DNA of 35,714 nucleotides from Smithellaceae bacterium (GTDB lineage Bacteria > Desulfobacterota > Syntrophia > Syntrophales > Smithellaceae): NCBI GenBank assembly GCA_028693285.1, contig JAQUVQ010000029.1, forward strand, positions 1 to 35,714. Reading direction: 5' to 3'. Below the pieces are notes generated by a model. The model was not told the DNA's origin and did not search any database. It saw only the letters and a list, made by a program, of their open reading frames with translations. Position 1 is the first letter of the stretch, and each line of letters begins with the position of its first letter. Position numbers and translations under genes: made by a program. This document shows positions 19,010 to 27,161 of this stretch, one piece after another.

Positions 19010-19235
19010 CTTCTTGTCCGTCCTGAAACGTTTTGGCTTGCAGGGAGTTGTCTTTTTCCAGCAGCAGCTCCACGCGGCGCTGGGTCTCGTCGAGCTTTGC
19101 CGAGCAGAAGCGAATCAGGCGGATGCCTTCTTCAAAGGACTTCAGCGCGGCATCCAGCGGCAGTTCGCCCGCTTCCATCTCCCTCACGATTTCTTCCAGT
19201 TTTTCCAGCGCGTCTTCAAACTTTTCTTTTGCCAT
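18999..19235 (-). CDS. xseB: Exodeoxyribonuclease VII small subunit
   Basis: 78 aa, typical XseB length. FEDALEKLEEIVREMEAGELPLDAALKSFEEG is the family helical-hairpin region; the C-terminus is charged. It binds several copies to XseA to form exonuclease VII, which degrades single-stranded DNA in repair. GGGAG lies about 10 bases upstream of the ATG. It lies 55 bases downstream of xseA and overlaps ispA, an arrangement common in Proteobacteria. Confidence 0.94.
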   Translation of the reverse strand: MAKEKFEDALEKLEEIVREMEAGELPLDAALKSFEEGIRLIRFCSAKLDETQRRVELLLEKDNSLQAKTFQDGQEDEA

Positions 19236-19290
19236 CGTGTTTCACTCCCGTTGTATTTTTTTTAAGAAACCCTCCGATGTCCGCTGCGAG

Positions 19291-20628
19291 CTATGCTTGC
19301 TCCCCCTGAAGGGCTTCCACTCTTGCCTCGATGCGGCCGGAGGCCAGTTGAATGCCAAGCCGGTTTCCCGGCGCCAACTGCTTTGCATCGCGGACGATTT
19401 CTCCCTCCGGCAGGCGCCGGGTGATGCTGTAGCCGCGCCGCAGAACGGCCAGCGGGTTCAGGGAGGAAAGAAGCGCGGCGTTTTTCTGCAGCTTTTCGCG
19501 GCGCTCCCAAAGAAAATGGTTCCAGCCGCCGCGCAGGCTTTTGGCAAGTCCGGAAAGAAGCAGGCTTTGTTCACGAATCCGCCGGCGGGGGTCGAAGCCC
19601 AGCAGGCGCGCTTGCAGCGGCTTCAGCCGGCCGGCTGCGCTCTCCGTTTGATGCGCCAGGGCGCGCTTCAGCCGTTCGCGCAGATCGTCTACGTGAATGG
19701 CGTAATCGGCCAGGAACCGGCGCGGGTCCCTGAACCGGCCGGCAAGCGATGCAAGGCGCTCTCTTTGCCGGGCCAGACACCGGTTCTGCGCAGCCAGGAG
19801 ACGCAGGCGCAGGTCGTGCAGGTTTTCCTGCAGTTCGATTTTTCGGGGGACGACCAGCTCCGCGGCCGCCGACGGAGTGGGCGCCCGCAGGTCCGCCGCG
19901 AAGTCGCAGACGGTAAAATCCGTTTCATGGCCGACGGCCGAGACGACCGGAATCGTTGAGCGGCAAATTTCACGCGCCAGCGCCTCGTCGTTGAAAGGGG
20001 CGAGATCCTCCAGAGAACCGCCGCCCCGCGCGATGACGATCACGTCCACTTCTCCCCACGCGTGAAGACGGCGCAGGGCCGTGATGATTTCGCCCGTCGC
20101 CTGAGCGCCCTGCACGCGGGCGGGCGCGATCAGAATGTTCACGGAGGGGAAGCGGCGGCGCGTGATGTTTAATATGTCGCGGATGACCGCGCCGGTGGGC
20201 GACGTGATCACGCCAATGCGCCGCGGAAGAAAGGGCAGAGGCTTTTTGCGCGACGCATCAAACAGTCCTTCGGCGGCCAGCCGCGCCTTGAGCTGCTCAA
20301 ACGCTTTTTGCAGGGCGCCCAGGCCCTGAGGCTCCACGGACTCCACGATGAGCTGGTATTCGCCGCGGGGCGGGTAGGCGGAAAGACGCGCCCGGCACAA
20401 AATTTTCATGCCGTCTTCCAGGTCGAACCTCACCGCCCGGACGCCGTAGGGGCGGAAATACACCGCCCGAATCTGGCTTTTGTCGTCTTTGAGCGTGAAA
20501 TAAACATGCCCCGACTGGGGACGGCGCAGATTGGAAACTTCCCCCTCCACCCAGAGGACGCCAAAGGACTCCTCCAGAAAGGTTTTAATATTATCATTTA
20601 GTTGTGAAACCGTCAGAATGTCTTTCAT
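19291..20628 (-). CDS. xseA: Exodeoxyribonuclease VII large subunit
   Basis: About 445 aa from the ATG at 20628 (MKDILTVSQLNDNIK), chosen because AGGA lies 9 bases upstream; ATGs at 20637 and further upstream are less likely. The N-terminal OB fold (LWVEGEVSNLRRPQSGHVYFTLKDD) binds DNA. The catalytic core includes RIGVITSPTGAVIRDILN, VIVIARGGGSLEDLAPFNDE and PVVSAVGHETDFTVCDFAAD LRAPTPSAAAE. A long coiled-coil follows, and the C-terminus (RGYSI...) is the usual end. It is the first gene of the xseA-xseB-ispA-dxs operon. A candidate promoter (TTGAAA, 17 bases, TATCTG) lies at 20655-20683 on the minus strand. Confidence 0.95.
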   Translation of the reverse strand: MKDILTVSQLNDNIKTFLEESFGVLWVEGEVSNLRRPQSGHVYFTLKDDKSQIRAVYFRPYGVRAVRFDLEDGMKILCRARLSAYPPRGEYQLIVESVEPQGLGALQKAFEQLKARLAAEGLFDASRKKPLPFLPRRIGVITSPTGAVIRDILNITRRRFPSVNILIAPARVQGAQATGEIITALRRLHAWGEVDVIVIARGGGSLEDLAPFNDEALAREICRSTIPVVSAVGHETDFTVCDFAADLRAPTPSAAAELVVPRKIELQENLHDLRLRLLAAQNRCLARQRERLASLAGRFRDPRRFLADYAIHVDDLRERLKRALAHQTESAAGRLKPLQARLLGFDPRRRIREQSLLLSGLAKSLRGGWNHFLWERREKLQKNAALLSSLNPLAVLRRGYSITRRLPEGEIVRDAKQLAPGNRLGIQLASGRIEARVEALQGEQA

Positions 20629-20654
20629 CCGCTCCATCCTGCTTTGTGAACTAC

Positions 20655-20683
20655 CAGATAATGACGGGGATGACAAGTTTCAA
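20655..20683 (-). promoter_or_regulatory. Candidate promoter of the xseA-xseB-ispA-dxs operon
   Basis: Minus strand TTGAAA (20683-20678), 17-base spacer, TATCTG (20660-20655), about 27 bases before the chosen xseA start. A moderate match to sigma-70. Confidence 0.35.
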
Positions 20684-20697
20684 TTCCGCCCGAACGC

Positions 20698-20776
20698 CCG
20701 CGGCTTTCGGTCCGCCGCGGCCCTTTTTGCACCCTTGATACGGGCGGGCAAATTCCGTTTGCCCGGCCTCAAGGCC
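20698..20776 (+). promoter_or_regulatory. Tandem hairpins in the leader of the lpd-like gene
   Basis: Three stems in a row: CCGCGGC/GCCGCGG (20698-20704, 20714-20720) followed by T5; CGGGCAAA/TTTGCCCG (20745-20752, 20758-20765); GGCC/GGCC (20765-20776). If transcription starts upstream, the first could act as an attenuator. No lpd promoter was identified. Confidence 0.3.
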
Positions 20777-20809
20777 TGTGTTAAACATTTTTTTGAGGGG
20801 AGGAACATC

Positions 20810-22168
20810 ATGTCCGAAAACTATGATTTGATTGTGATCGGCGGAGGGCCGGGGGGACTTGCGGCGGCTCAGACGGCGTCGGCCGCGAACAAGCGGGTGC
20901 TGATCATCGAAAGAGGCGGCTGGGGAGGGACCTGCACGCACCGCGGCTGCATTCCCACCAAGGCGATGCTCGCCTGCAGCCGGTTTTACGCGGATTTGAA
21001 AAAGCTCAAGCGCGTCGGCGTGAACGTCTCCGGCGGCGCCGTCGATTTTGCCGCCATGAAAAAACACCGCGACCAGATGGTCCGAATCGCTGCCCTGGGA
21101 GCGCAGAAAATGATTGCGGGCCCGCGGGTGGAAAGCAAAATTGGACTTGGAGAAATTCTTTCGCCCCGGGAGGTGCGCTGCACGGGCGAAGACGGCGTCC
21201 GGCAGTTTTTGAAAACGGAAAAGATTCTGATCGCCTGGGGATCGAAGCCGCAGATTCTGCCGGGCCTTCGAGCGTCGGAGCGCATTCGGACGTCCGATGA
21301 AATTCTCAGTCTCGAACAATTGCCGTCCAGCATAATCATTGTCGGCGGCAGTTTTATCGGCGTTGAGTACGCCACGCTGTTTGCCGAACTGGGCGTCCGG
21401 GTGACGCTGGTGGAGCTTATGGACCGCATTTTGCCCCGGGAGGACGAAGAAGCGGCGGAGCTGCTCGGCCAGGAGCTGGCGCGCCTGGGGGTCGTTCTCC
21501 ATACCTCGACCCGGCTCGTTCGCCTGGAAGAATCGGGGGAAGGCGTCAAACTGTCGGCGAGGAAAAACGGCGAAGACTTGGAAATACAGGCCTTGTACGC
21601 CCTGCTGTGCACGGGCCGGGCGCCGGTTTTGCACGCCGATCAGCTCGACTCGCTGGGGGTGGACTTTACGAACGCGGGAATCCGTGTGGACAAAAGAATG
21701 ATGACCAGTGTCGGGGGAATTTACGCGGCGGGCGATGTCACCGGCGGCATGATGCTGGCGCACCGGGCGTCCCTGCAGGCCAAAGTTGCCGTAGAAGGCA
21801 TGTTCGGCGGCAGCCGTTACCGGTACGATGAAGACCTCATTCCATCCGTGGTGTACAGCCATCCGCAGATTGCGCGCGTGGGGCTGACCGAGCGGCGCGC
21901 CCTGGACGAAGGCCTGGAGATCAGTGTGGTCCGGTCCGACTACGGCGCCAATCTGATGGCCCGCGCCGAGCTGATGGGGCAGGGGTTTGTCAAAATCATT
22001 TTCCATCGGGAGGTCATCGCGGGCGCGGTGGCGGCCGGCGACCATGCGGCCGAGCTTCTGGCCCCGCTTGCGCTTGCCGTATCGGGGAAATGGACGAGAA
22101 GGCAATTCAGGTCATGGGTGCTTCCGCATCCGACGCTCGGCGAAGTCTTTGCGCCGCTGGCGGACTGA
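20810..22168 (+). CDS. lpdA: Dihydrolipoamide dehydrogenase-like pyridine nucleotide-disulfide oxidoreductase
   Basis: 452 aa from the ATG at 20810, preceded by GGGGAGGA; the open frame further upstream is not protein-like. FAD-binding GGGPGG at 11-16. The redox disulfide is C42/C47 in GTCTHRGCIPTKA. The NAD-binding loop is IIVGGSFIGVEYA, the second FAD motif is GGIYAAGDVTGG, and the C-terminal dimer-interface catalytic pair is H440/E445 in HPTLGE. All catalytic residues are present. It oxidises a dihydrolipoyl protein with NAD+ in 2-oxoacid dehydrogenase or glycine-cleavage complexes, but no E1/E2/H-protein gene is adjacent, so the partner is unknown. Other disulfide reductases of this class are an alternative. 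A cupin gene follows after 17 bases. Confidence 0.85.
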   Translation: MSENYDLIVIGGGPGGLAAAQTASAANKRVLIIERGGWGGTCTHRGCIPTKAMLACSRFYADLKKLKRVGVNVSGGAVDFAAMKKHRDQMVRIAALGAQKMIAGPRVESKIGLGEILSPREVRCTGEDGVRQFLKTEKILIAWGSKPQILPGLRASERIRTSDEILSLEQLPSSIIIVGGSFIGVEYATLFAELGVRVTLVELMDRILPREDEEAAELLGQELARLGVVLHTSTRLVRLEESGEGVKLSARKNGEDLEIQALYALLCTGRAPVLHADQLDSLGVDFTNAGIRVDKRMMTSVGGIYAAGDVTGGMMLAHRASLQAKVAVEGMFGGSRYRYDEDLIPSVVYSHPQIARVGLTERRALDEGLEISVVRSDYGANLMARAELMGQGFVKIIFHREVIAGAVAAGDHAAELLAPLALAVSGKWTRRQFRSWVLPHPTLGEVFAPLAD

Positions 22169-22185
22169 ACGACAGGGAGAACAGG

Positions 22186-22536
22186 ATGAAAATTATTCAT
22201 TACGCATCGGCGGCGCCGGTGCACGTTGACAACGATCAGGCCAAAGGAATCGACGCCCGCGTCGTTATCGGCAAGAATGACGGGGCGGACCATTTTTGCA
22301 TGCGGATCTTTGAGATCGCGCCGGGAGGATATTCACCGAAGCATGCGCATGACTGGGAGCATGAACTCTTCATTCATTCCGGTGAGGGGGAAGCTTGCGA
22401 TGCGGGCGCCTGGCGCCCGATTCGCCCGGGAACCGTCTTGTTTATCGCGCCCGGAGAGGAGCACCAGATTCGCAACACGGGAGCCCAGAAGCTGATTTTT
22501 GCCTGCCTCATTCCGTCGGGCGTTCCGGAGCTGTAA
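22186..22536 (+). CDS. Small cupin-domain protein
   Basis: 116 aa; the ATG at 22186 follows GGGAG six bases away. Cupin motif 1 is GGYSPKHAHDWEHE, with H53, H55 and E60 as likely metal ligands. Motif 2 is APGEEHQIRN, with the third histidine. Single-domain cupins of this type bind a divalent metal and may be dioxygenases, isomerases or sugar-acid sensors; function is not assignable. It is 17 bases after the lpd-like gene and probably co-transcribed. Confidence 0.85.
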   Translation: MKIIHYASAAPVHVDNDQAKGIDARVVIGKNDGADHFCMRIFEIAPGGYSPKHAHDWEHELFIHSGEGEACDAGAWRPIRPGTVLFIAPGEEHQIRNTGAQKLIFACLIPSGVPEL

Positions 22537-22545
22537 GCCCGCGGT

Positions 22546-22573
22546 CCTGCTCCCCGCCGCCGCGGGGAACAGG
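22546..22573. terminator. Hairpin between convergent cupin and hbd-like genes
   Basis: 12-bp stem CCTGCTCCCCGC / GCGGGGAACAGG (one wobble pair) with a 4-base loop, ten bases past the cupin stop. No T-run on either strand, so terminator function is uncertain. Confidence 0.4.
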
Positions 22574-22605
22574 CGCGGCATTTGAATTTGCTTGCCAATC
22601 CTGAA

Positions 22606-23475
22606 TTATTTCTTGTAGCTGTACCAGCCTTCGCCGGTCTTCTGTCCGAATTTGCCTTCGGTAACCTTTTTCACGACGCTGGGGGAGGGCAGGTCGGCCG
22701 GATTGCCGGACTCCAGGAAATGACTCATGCAGATGTCGTAGGTCAGATCGATTCCGGTCAGGTCGTTGAGGCGGAACGGACCCATCGGATGGCCGGCTCC
22801 GTAAACGCAGGCCTTGTCGATGTCTTCGAAAGAGGCCACGCCCATCTCCAGCATCCACAGGGCTTCCCGCTGAATGACGGCGAAAATCCGGTTCAGGACG
22901 AAGCCGTCCACTTCCTTCTTGATATGGATGGGAATTTTATCGATTTTCAGGCAGAAATCCATCATGCACTGCGCCGTTTCGTCGGAAACATGCGGCCCCT
23001 GAACGACCTCGACCAGCTTCATGACCAGCGCCGGATTGAAGAAGTGAAGATTGCAGACCTGGGAAGGGCGTTTGGTGGCATCGGCGATCCGGGAGCTCAC
23101 GATAAAGGAGCTGTTGGTCGCCAGGATCGCTGAAGGCGGAGCATACTTGTCCAGATCGGCAAATACTTTGCGCTTCAGGTCGATGCGCTCCAGGACGGCC
23201 TCGATGACGATGTCCGCGTCTTTGGCGGCTTCCTGGATGTCGCCGGTAAAGGATATCAGGCTGCGGGCCTTTTTCGCAGCTTCCTCCGTCATTTTCCCCT
23301 TCTGCACGCGGCCCGGCAGATAGCCTTCAACAAACTTCTGGGCCTTTTCGAGAACGGCCGGCACGACATCCGTGCTGACGGTCTTAAAACCGGAAAGAGC
23401 GCACTGGAGCGCAATCTGATGCCCCATGTTGCCCGCCCCGACGACGCAAACATTTTTTACATCCTGGATTTTCAT
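22606..23475 (-). CDS. 3-hydroxyacyl-CoA (3-hydroxybutyryl-CoA) dehydrogenase
   Basis: 289 aa, standard length for the single-domain bacterial enzyme. NAD-binding GAGNMG at 13-18. ATNSSF and the catalytic histidine H144 in HFFNP. The C-terminal helical domain includes GFVLNRIF and HPMGPFRLNDLTGID. It oxidises L-3-hydroxyacyl-CoA to 3-ketoacyl-CoA with NAD+ in beta-oxidation or butyrate-type pathways. GGAGGAAC precedes the ATG. Its promoter (23564-23592) carries a TetR-type palindrome at 23543-23562, and the TetR gene is divergent next door, so it is probably under that repressor. Confidence 0.93.
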   Translation of the reverse strand: MKIQDVKNVCVVGAGNMGHQIALQCALSGFKTVSTDVVPAVLEKAQKFVEGYLPGRVQKGKMTEEAAKKARSLISFTGDIQEAAKDADIVIEAVLERIDLKRKVFADLDKYAPPSAILATNSSFIVSSRIADATKRPSQVCNLHFFNPALVMKLVEVVQGPHVSDETAQCMMDFCLKIDKIPIHIKKEVDGFVLNRIFAVIQREALWMLEMGVASFEDIDKACVYGAGHPMGPFRLNDLTGIDLTYDICMSHFLESGNPADLPSPSVVKKVTEGKFGQKTGEGWYSYKK

Positions 23476-23542
23476 TTTCGTTCCTCCTTCTTTGTTTTGG
23501 CGGATTTTTCCTTTATAAAACGGCGGCCAGGAATCATTTTCC

Positions 23543-23562
23543 TACAGCCATCGTTGGTTGTA
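23543..23562. promoter_or_regulatory. Candidate TetR operator, site 1 (hbd-like promoter)
   Basis: TACAGCCATCGTTGGTTGTA: half-sites resembling TACAAC and GTTG/GTTGTA. It lies one base downstream of the hbd-like -10. The most degenerate of the four island sites. Confidence 0.55.
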
Positions 23563-23563
23563 A

Positions 23564-23592
23564 CAATTATTTTGCCGGTGTCGATTTGTCAA
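23564..23592 (-). promoter_or_regulatory. Candidate promoter of the hbd-like gene
   Basis: Minus strand TTGACA (23592-23587), 17-base spacer, TAATTG (23569-23564). The 17 bases AAATATTACTTGACAAA around the -35 are identical at the nitronate monooxygenase promoter. Confidence 0.65.
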
Positions 23593-23676
23593 GTAATATT
23601 TTCAATTTACATTGACAGAAAGACCGGTTCTGTTGTAAGGAAGCTTCAATTCAGTGAAAGGACCCAGGTGCCATCC

Positions 23677-24303
23677 ATGACCAGAAAAACCGTTGCAGGC
23701 AAGGAGGAAACGCCGAGAAAAAGCAGCGCTTTGTTTCTCAAGAGACAGTCGCAGATCATTAAAAAAGCCACGAAGCTTTTCATGAAGCAGGGCTATGCGC
23801 AGACGTCCATGCGCGAAATTTCCAAGGCCACGGGCATCGACATTCGGAACCTGTACTATTTTATCCGAAGCAAGGAGGAGATTCTTTTTCTGGTCATCGA
23901 GATGATCCACCGCCGTGAGCTCGAGCTTTTCGAAAAGCAGGGATTCACGAGCATCGAAGACCCCGTGCTGCAGCTCAGAACCGTTGTCCGCGAGTTCGTC
24001 GACGCCGGCTATGGATACGGGCAGGAAATCCTTCTTTTGTACCGGGAGTCGAAGTCCCTTCCCAATCGTCTGCTCAAGGTGATTCTTTCCCGGGAAAGCC
24101 AGGTGGTTGCCCGCATCGAGGAGATTCTGCAGCGGGGCCGGGAGAATAACGTGTTTCGTTTCGAGGATGCGTCCTTTACCGCCAATATGATTGTGTATGA
24201 ATTGTCCCTCCATGCGCTGCGCAACTGGAACATGAAGCAGTATTCCAAGGAGGAACTCACCGATCTGCTTGAAAAGCATGTGATCAAAGCGGTGACGGCG
24301 TAA
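23677..24303 (+). CDS. TetR/AcrR family transcriptional regulator
   Basis: 208 aa from the ATG at 23677 (AGGTG 8 bases upstream). The N-terminal HTH is KKATKLFMKQGYAQTSMREISKA then GIDIRNLYYFIRSKEEIL, the TetR pattern. The C-terminal ligand/dimer domain is helical with YGYGQEILLLYRES, of the type found in regulators of acyl-CoA and fatty acid genes. It is probably a repressor released by an acyl-CoA or related ligand. It is divergent from the 3-hydroxyacyl-CoA dehydrogenase gene and surrounded by four promoters bearing the same palindrome. A TTGACA at 23612 may be its own -35 but the -10 is weak. A shared terminator follows at 24324. Confidence 0.9.
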   Translation: MTRKTVAGKEETPRKSSALFLKRQSQIIKKATKLFMKQGYAQTSMREISKATGIDIRNLYYFIRSKEEILFLVIEMIHRRELELFEKQGFTSIEDPVLQLRTVVREFVDAGYGYGQEILLLYRESKSLPNRLLKVILSRESQVVARIEEILQRGRENNVFRFEDASFTANMIVYELSLHALRNWNMKQYSKEELTDLLEKHVIKAVTA

Positions 24304-24323
24304 CGCCGGCCCCGCGGGGGTCA

Positions 24324-24354
24324 AAAAGCCGGGAGTCGCCTCCCGGCTTTTTTA
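24324..24354. terminator. Bidirectional intrinsic terminator (tetR / nitronate monooxygenase)
   Basis: 11-bp stem AAAAGCCGGGA / TCCCGGCTTTT with a 6-base loop. T-runs on both strands, placed between the two convergent stops. Confidence 0.9.
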
Positions 24355-24359
24355 TTTTG

Positions 24360-25472
24360 TTAAGCCAGATGCTTCTTCTCGATGCCGCGCAGCGTTGCCT
24401 CCGCATCCCGGACAATGCCCTGCACCATGTCGTTGACCGAGGGCATATCGTTGATCCGCTGGGCCACTTCGCCGGCGGCCATGAGCGCCTTTTCCCGGTC
24501 GCCCGCATAAACCGCCTTGATGGATTCAATCTCGAACTCAATGAGCGACATGTCCGTGGTGGAGTAATCGTCGGGCGTTCCCAGAAAGACGCCGGGGGAT
24601 TTCTTCAGCGTGTTTTGGGCGTGCTCTTCGCTGCGGGGAGTTTTCAGCCACCGGGCCGGTCCCACGAAGCCCCGGGCAACCAGCGTTCCCCGGTCCTGGG
24701 CGGCGACCACGCCCTCTTTCCAGATCTGATGAAAATCGCTTTCCTTCGTCGCCAGGAATCTCGTGCCCATCTGCGCGCCGTCAGCGCCCAGAACCAGCGC
24801 GGCGGCCAGCGTGCGGCCGTCGCAGAATCCGCCTGCGCCCGCGACCAGCGTGTTTTCGTCGGACACGGCATCCACCACGGCGGGAAGCAGGATCATGGAA
24901 TGGACCGGCTCCCAGGAGGTATGAAATCCGCCTTCATGGCCCGAAGCGACAATCACATCCACCCCCGCCTTTTTGCAGCGCAGCGCGCCTTTGACGGAAG
25001 GAACCACGTGCATCCACGTGAAGCCCGCGCCCTTGATTTTTTCTTTCCAGCCCACCGGATCGCCGGCGGAGGTGAAGATGACCTTGAAATTGTTCTTCAT
25101 GTCGGGATTTTCCTCCCTGACCCGAATGGCCGTATCGATCATGATGGTCGAATAAGGCTTGACTTCCGCCGACACCATGACATTGATTCCGAAAATGCCG
25201 CCCTTGTCCTTGACCAGGCGGTAGGTGCGCTTCAAAACCTTTTCCATCACAGTGGCCATGTCGTCGTCCATGCCCGCCTCTCCGCTTTCCACGAAAGCCT
25301 TGTAAATCCAAGGCTGATCGTTCTTGTTGAAAAGGCCGCTGGTGGAAAGAAGTCCCAGAACGCCGGCATTGGCGGCGGCGACGCAAAGGTTGTTGTTGGA
25401 AAACGGGCCCATGCCCGCCTGGATGATGGGGTATTTGATCCCGATCATTTTGCAAAGTCTCGATTGAATCAT
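24360..25472 (-). CDS. Nitronate monooxygenase / 2-nitropropane dioxygenase-like flavoprotein
   Basis: 370 aa from the ATG at 25472, preceded by AGAGGAG. FMN-dependent TIM-barrel family: GIKYPIIQAGMGPFSNNNL at the N-terminus, SGHEGGFHTSWE in the active-site region, and AGAGGFCDGRTLAAALVLGADGAQMGTRFLATKES for the FMN phosphate site. Characterised members oxidise alkyl nitronates, but relatives are FabK-type enoyl reductases, and in acyl-CoA gene clusters a reductase or CoA-ester role is equally possible. Promoter at 25537-25565 with a perfect palindrome beside the -10. It is divergent from the alpha/beta hydrolase gene. Confidence 0.85.
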   Translation of the reverse strand: MIQSRLCKMIGIKYPIIQAGMGPFSNNNLCVAAANAGVLGLLSTSGLFNKNDQPWIYKAFVESGEAGMDDDMATVMEKVLKRTYRLVKDKGGIFGINVMVSAEVKPYSTIMIDTAIRVREENPDMKNNFKVIFTSAGDPVGWKEKIKGAGFTWMHVVPSVKGALRCKKAGVDVIVASGHEGGFHTSWEPVHSMILLPAVVDAVSDENTLVAGAGGFCDGRTLAAALVLGADGAQMGTRFLATKESDFHQIWKEGVVAAQDRGTLVARGFVGPARWLKTPRSEEHAQNTLKKSPGVFLGTPDDYSTTDMSLIEFEIESIKAVYAGDREKALMAAGEVAQRINDMPSVNDMVQGIVRDAEATLRGIEKKHLA

Positions 25473-25519
25473 AAAAAATCTCCTCTTGTTTTTATTGGGT
25501 TGATCCCGGTCTTTCTTTT

Positions 25520-25535
25520 TACAACGATCGTTGTG
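25520..25535. promoter_or_regulatory. Candidate TetR operator, site 2 (nitronate monooxygenase promoter)
   Basis: TACAACGATCGTTGTG with a perfect 14-bp inner palindrome ACAACGATCGTTGT, one base downstream of the -10. Confidence 0.7.
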
Positions 25536-25536
25536 A

Positions 25537-25565
25537 TGATTAATAGGCCGGGCAAGTTTTGTCAA
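25537..25565 (-). promoter_or_regulatory. Candidate promoter of the nitronate monooxygenase gene
   Basis: Minus strand TTGACA (25565-25560), 17-base spacer, TAATCA (25542-25537), sharing flanking bases with the hbd-like promoter. Confidence 0.7.
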
Positions 25566-25604
25566 GTAATATTTCGGTTTTATGAGATGGCTTGTTAAAA
25601 TTCC

Positions 25605-25633
25605 TTGACAAAATCATTCCGGATAAATAATAC
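25605..25633 (+). promoter_or_regulatory. Candidate promoter of the hydrolase-DUF1330-ligase operon
   Basis: TTGACA (25605-25610), 17-base spacer, TAATAC (25628-25633); the -10 overlaps the operator at 25631. Confidence 0.65.
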
Positions 25634-25646
25634 AACACTCGTTGTA
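25631..25646. promoter_or_regulatory. Candidate TetR operator, site 3 (hydrolase operon promoter)
   Basis: TACAACACTCGTTGTA: perfect TACAAC/GTTGTA half-sites with a 4-base spacer, overlapping the -10 and likely start point, as expected for a repressor. Confidence 0.7.
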
Positions 25647-25677
25647 TAAATAATGAAGCACAAGGACGGTGAAGACT

Positions 25678-26538
25678 ATGAAAACAGGCATGTTTCGTGT
25701 TCCGCGGGGAACCTTTCATGTGCGGGATCGGGGAAATGCGGATGGATTTCCGGTGGTTATGCTGCACGGCTGGCCGGAAAGCTCTTGCTGCTGGGAGGGC
25801 GTGGCGGAATTTCTGAACCCGAATCTGCGCGTGATCGCTCCGGATTTGCGCGGTCTTGGCGACAGTGAGCGCACGCTCGATGTCAAAGCCTATCAGAAGG
25901 TGGAGCTGGCCAAAGATGTGATCGAAATCATCGACGCGCTGGGCATTCGGGACTTCTTCCTGGTCGGCCACGACTGGGGCGGCATCATAGCCCAGGAAAT
26001 GGCCTTTTTGATTCCCGACCGGATCAAAAAATTCGTCATTCTGAACATTCCCGTCCTCACCAACGTCAAAGGCGCGGAAGAAGTCACCAAGGCCATGATC
26101 GCCATCCGGTACATTCCCTACTGGTATCAGTACTTTCAAATGATGCCGGGCCTGCCTGAGGCCATGATCAAGGGCAAGGAACGCGAATGGGTCAGCTTTT
26201 TCTTCGGCAAAAAGGGCCGGGACGGCGCCATTCCCCGGGAATCCATCGACGAATATGTCCGCTGCTACAGCATCGAAAATACACCGGCCACCGCGGCTTC
26301 CTATTACCGTTCCATGGCGCTCGACGCCCCTCACTGGGCGGGACTGGCCGGCAAGCGGTTTTCCATGCCGTCGCTCTATATTTACGGCAATGAAGACTCC
26401 GTCATTATTCCGGCCAACATCACCCACCTGGAAGACTGCTTTGATTCCATCACCGTCGAACAGATCAAAGCGGCCCACTTTCTCCAGGAGGAAAAGCCCC
26501 GGGAAGTGGCGGAACTGATGAACCGCTTTTTCAAATGA
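25678..26538 (+). CDS. Alpha/beta hydrolase (epoxide hydrolase / haloalkane dehalogenase-like)
   Basis: 286 aa from the ATG at 25678 (AAGGA about 11 bases upstream; a GTG at 25669 is too close to it). HGWPES at 30-35 forms the oxyanion region, D99 in VGHDWGG is the nucleophile, acidic residues occur in YGNEDS, and H267 in KAAHFLQEEKP is the base. Aspartate as nucleophile is typical of epoxide hydrolases and dehalogenases rather than esterases; the substrate is unknown. It heads an operon with the DUF1330 gene (53-base gap) and acyl-CoA ligase 2, controlled by the promoter and palindrome just upstream. Confidence 0.87.
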   Translation: MKTGMFRVPRGTFHVRDRGNADGFPVVMLHGWPESSCCWEGVAEFLNPNLRVIAPDLRGLGDSERTLDVKAYQKVELAKDVIEIIDALGIRDFFLVGHDWGGIIAQEMAFLIPDRIKKFVILNIPVLTNVKGAEEVTKAMIAIRYIPYWYQYFQMMPGLPEAMIKGKEREWVSFFFGKKGRDGAIPRESIDEYVRCYSIENTPATAASYYRSMALDAPHWAGLAGKRFSMPSLYIYGNEDSVIIPANITHLEDCFDSITVEQIKAAHFLQEEKPREVAELMNRFFK

Positions 26539-26591
26539 TTCGCGACACCGGGAAGGCGGGTCGAGTCCATCTTTTTGAAGGAGAAAACATC

Positions 26592-26975
26592 ATGTCCGGC
26601 ATCGAATCCAACAAGGATCAGTTTCGGGCCCTGGCCGACAATCCCGGCCAGGAGCCGTTTGTCATGCTCAATCTGCTGAAGTTTAAAAAAGAGGGAGGCC
26701 GGGAGTCCTACTTCCGCTATATCAGGGAATCCGGACCTTTTGTCGAGGCCGTCGGCGCCAAAGTGCTGTACTTCGGAAAACCGAAGGAGCTGCTGCAGGG
26801 GAGCGAGGACTGGGATCTGCTGATGCTGGTCTCGTACCCGTCGCGCAAGGCGTTTCTGACCATGGCCAACAATCCCGACTATCTGAAGGTTCATGAATTC
26901 CGGGCCCAAGGCGTGGAGCGCGCGGTGCTCTATGCGACGGACCCCGTAAAATTCAGGGAAATCCTGTCGGAGTAG
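26592..26975 (+). CDS. DUF1330-family protein
   Basis: 127 aa; GAAGGAG precedes the ATG at 26592. PFVMLNLLKFKKEGGRESYFRYI, then AKVLYFGKP and WDLLMLVSYPSRKAFLTMANNPDY, are the ferredoxin-like (dimeric alpha/beta barrel) features of DUF1330. These proteins are small cytoplasmic dimers, sometimes next to catabolic enzymes; no reaction is established. Second gene of the hydrolase-ligase operon. Confidence 0.85.
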   Translation: MSGIESNKDQFRALADNPGQEPFVMLNLLKFKKEGGRESYFRYIRESGPFVEAVGAKVLYFGKPKELLQGSEDWDLLMLVSYPSRKAFLTMANNPDYLKVHEFRAQGVERAVLYATDPVKFREILSE

Positions 26976-27161
26976 CAGCGGGCTTTGCAATCCAAACGGG
27001 ATGATTGAAAATTCGCGGCGGGAGCCCCGGGCGGATCGTTCCGGTCCGAGGATTCAAGTGTGCGCAAGGATCCCGTGGCGGTGCAAACTGCGATGAAAAC
27101 GTTCACAGGCGCCCTGAGCTTTAGCGGGACACACATCAATACCCTGTACAGAGGTGAAATT

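Noticed and set aside
20531..20809. N-terminal extension of the lpd-like protein
   Set aside because: The extension overlaps the xseA promoter and start and lacks protein character. The ATG at 20810 has an excellent ribosome site.
20651..22105. Long frame antisense to the lpd-like gene
   Set aside because: Shadow of lpdA, which has all catalytic motifs on the plus strand.
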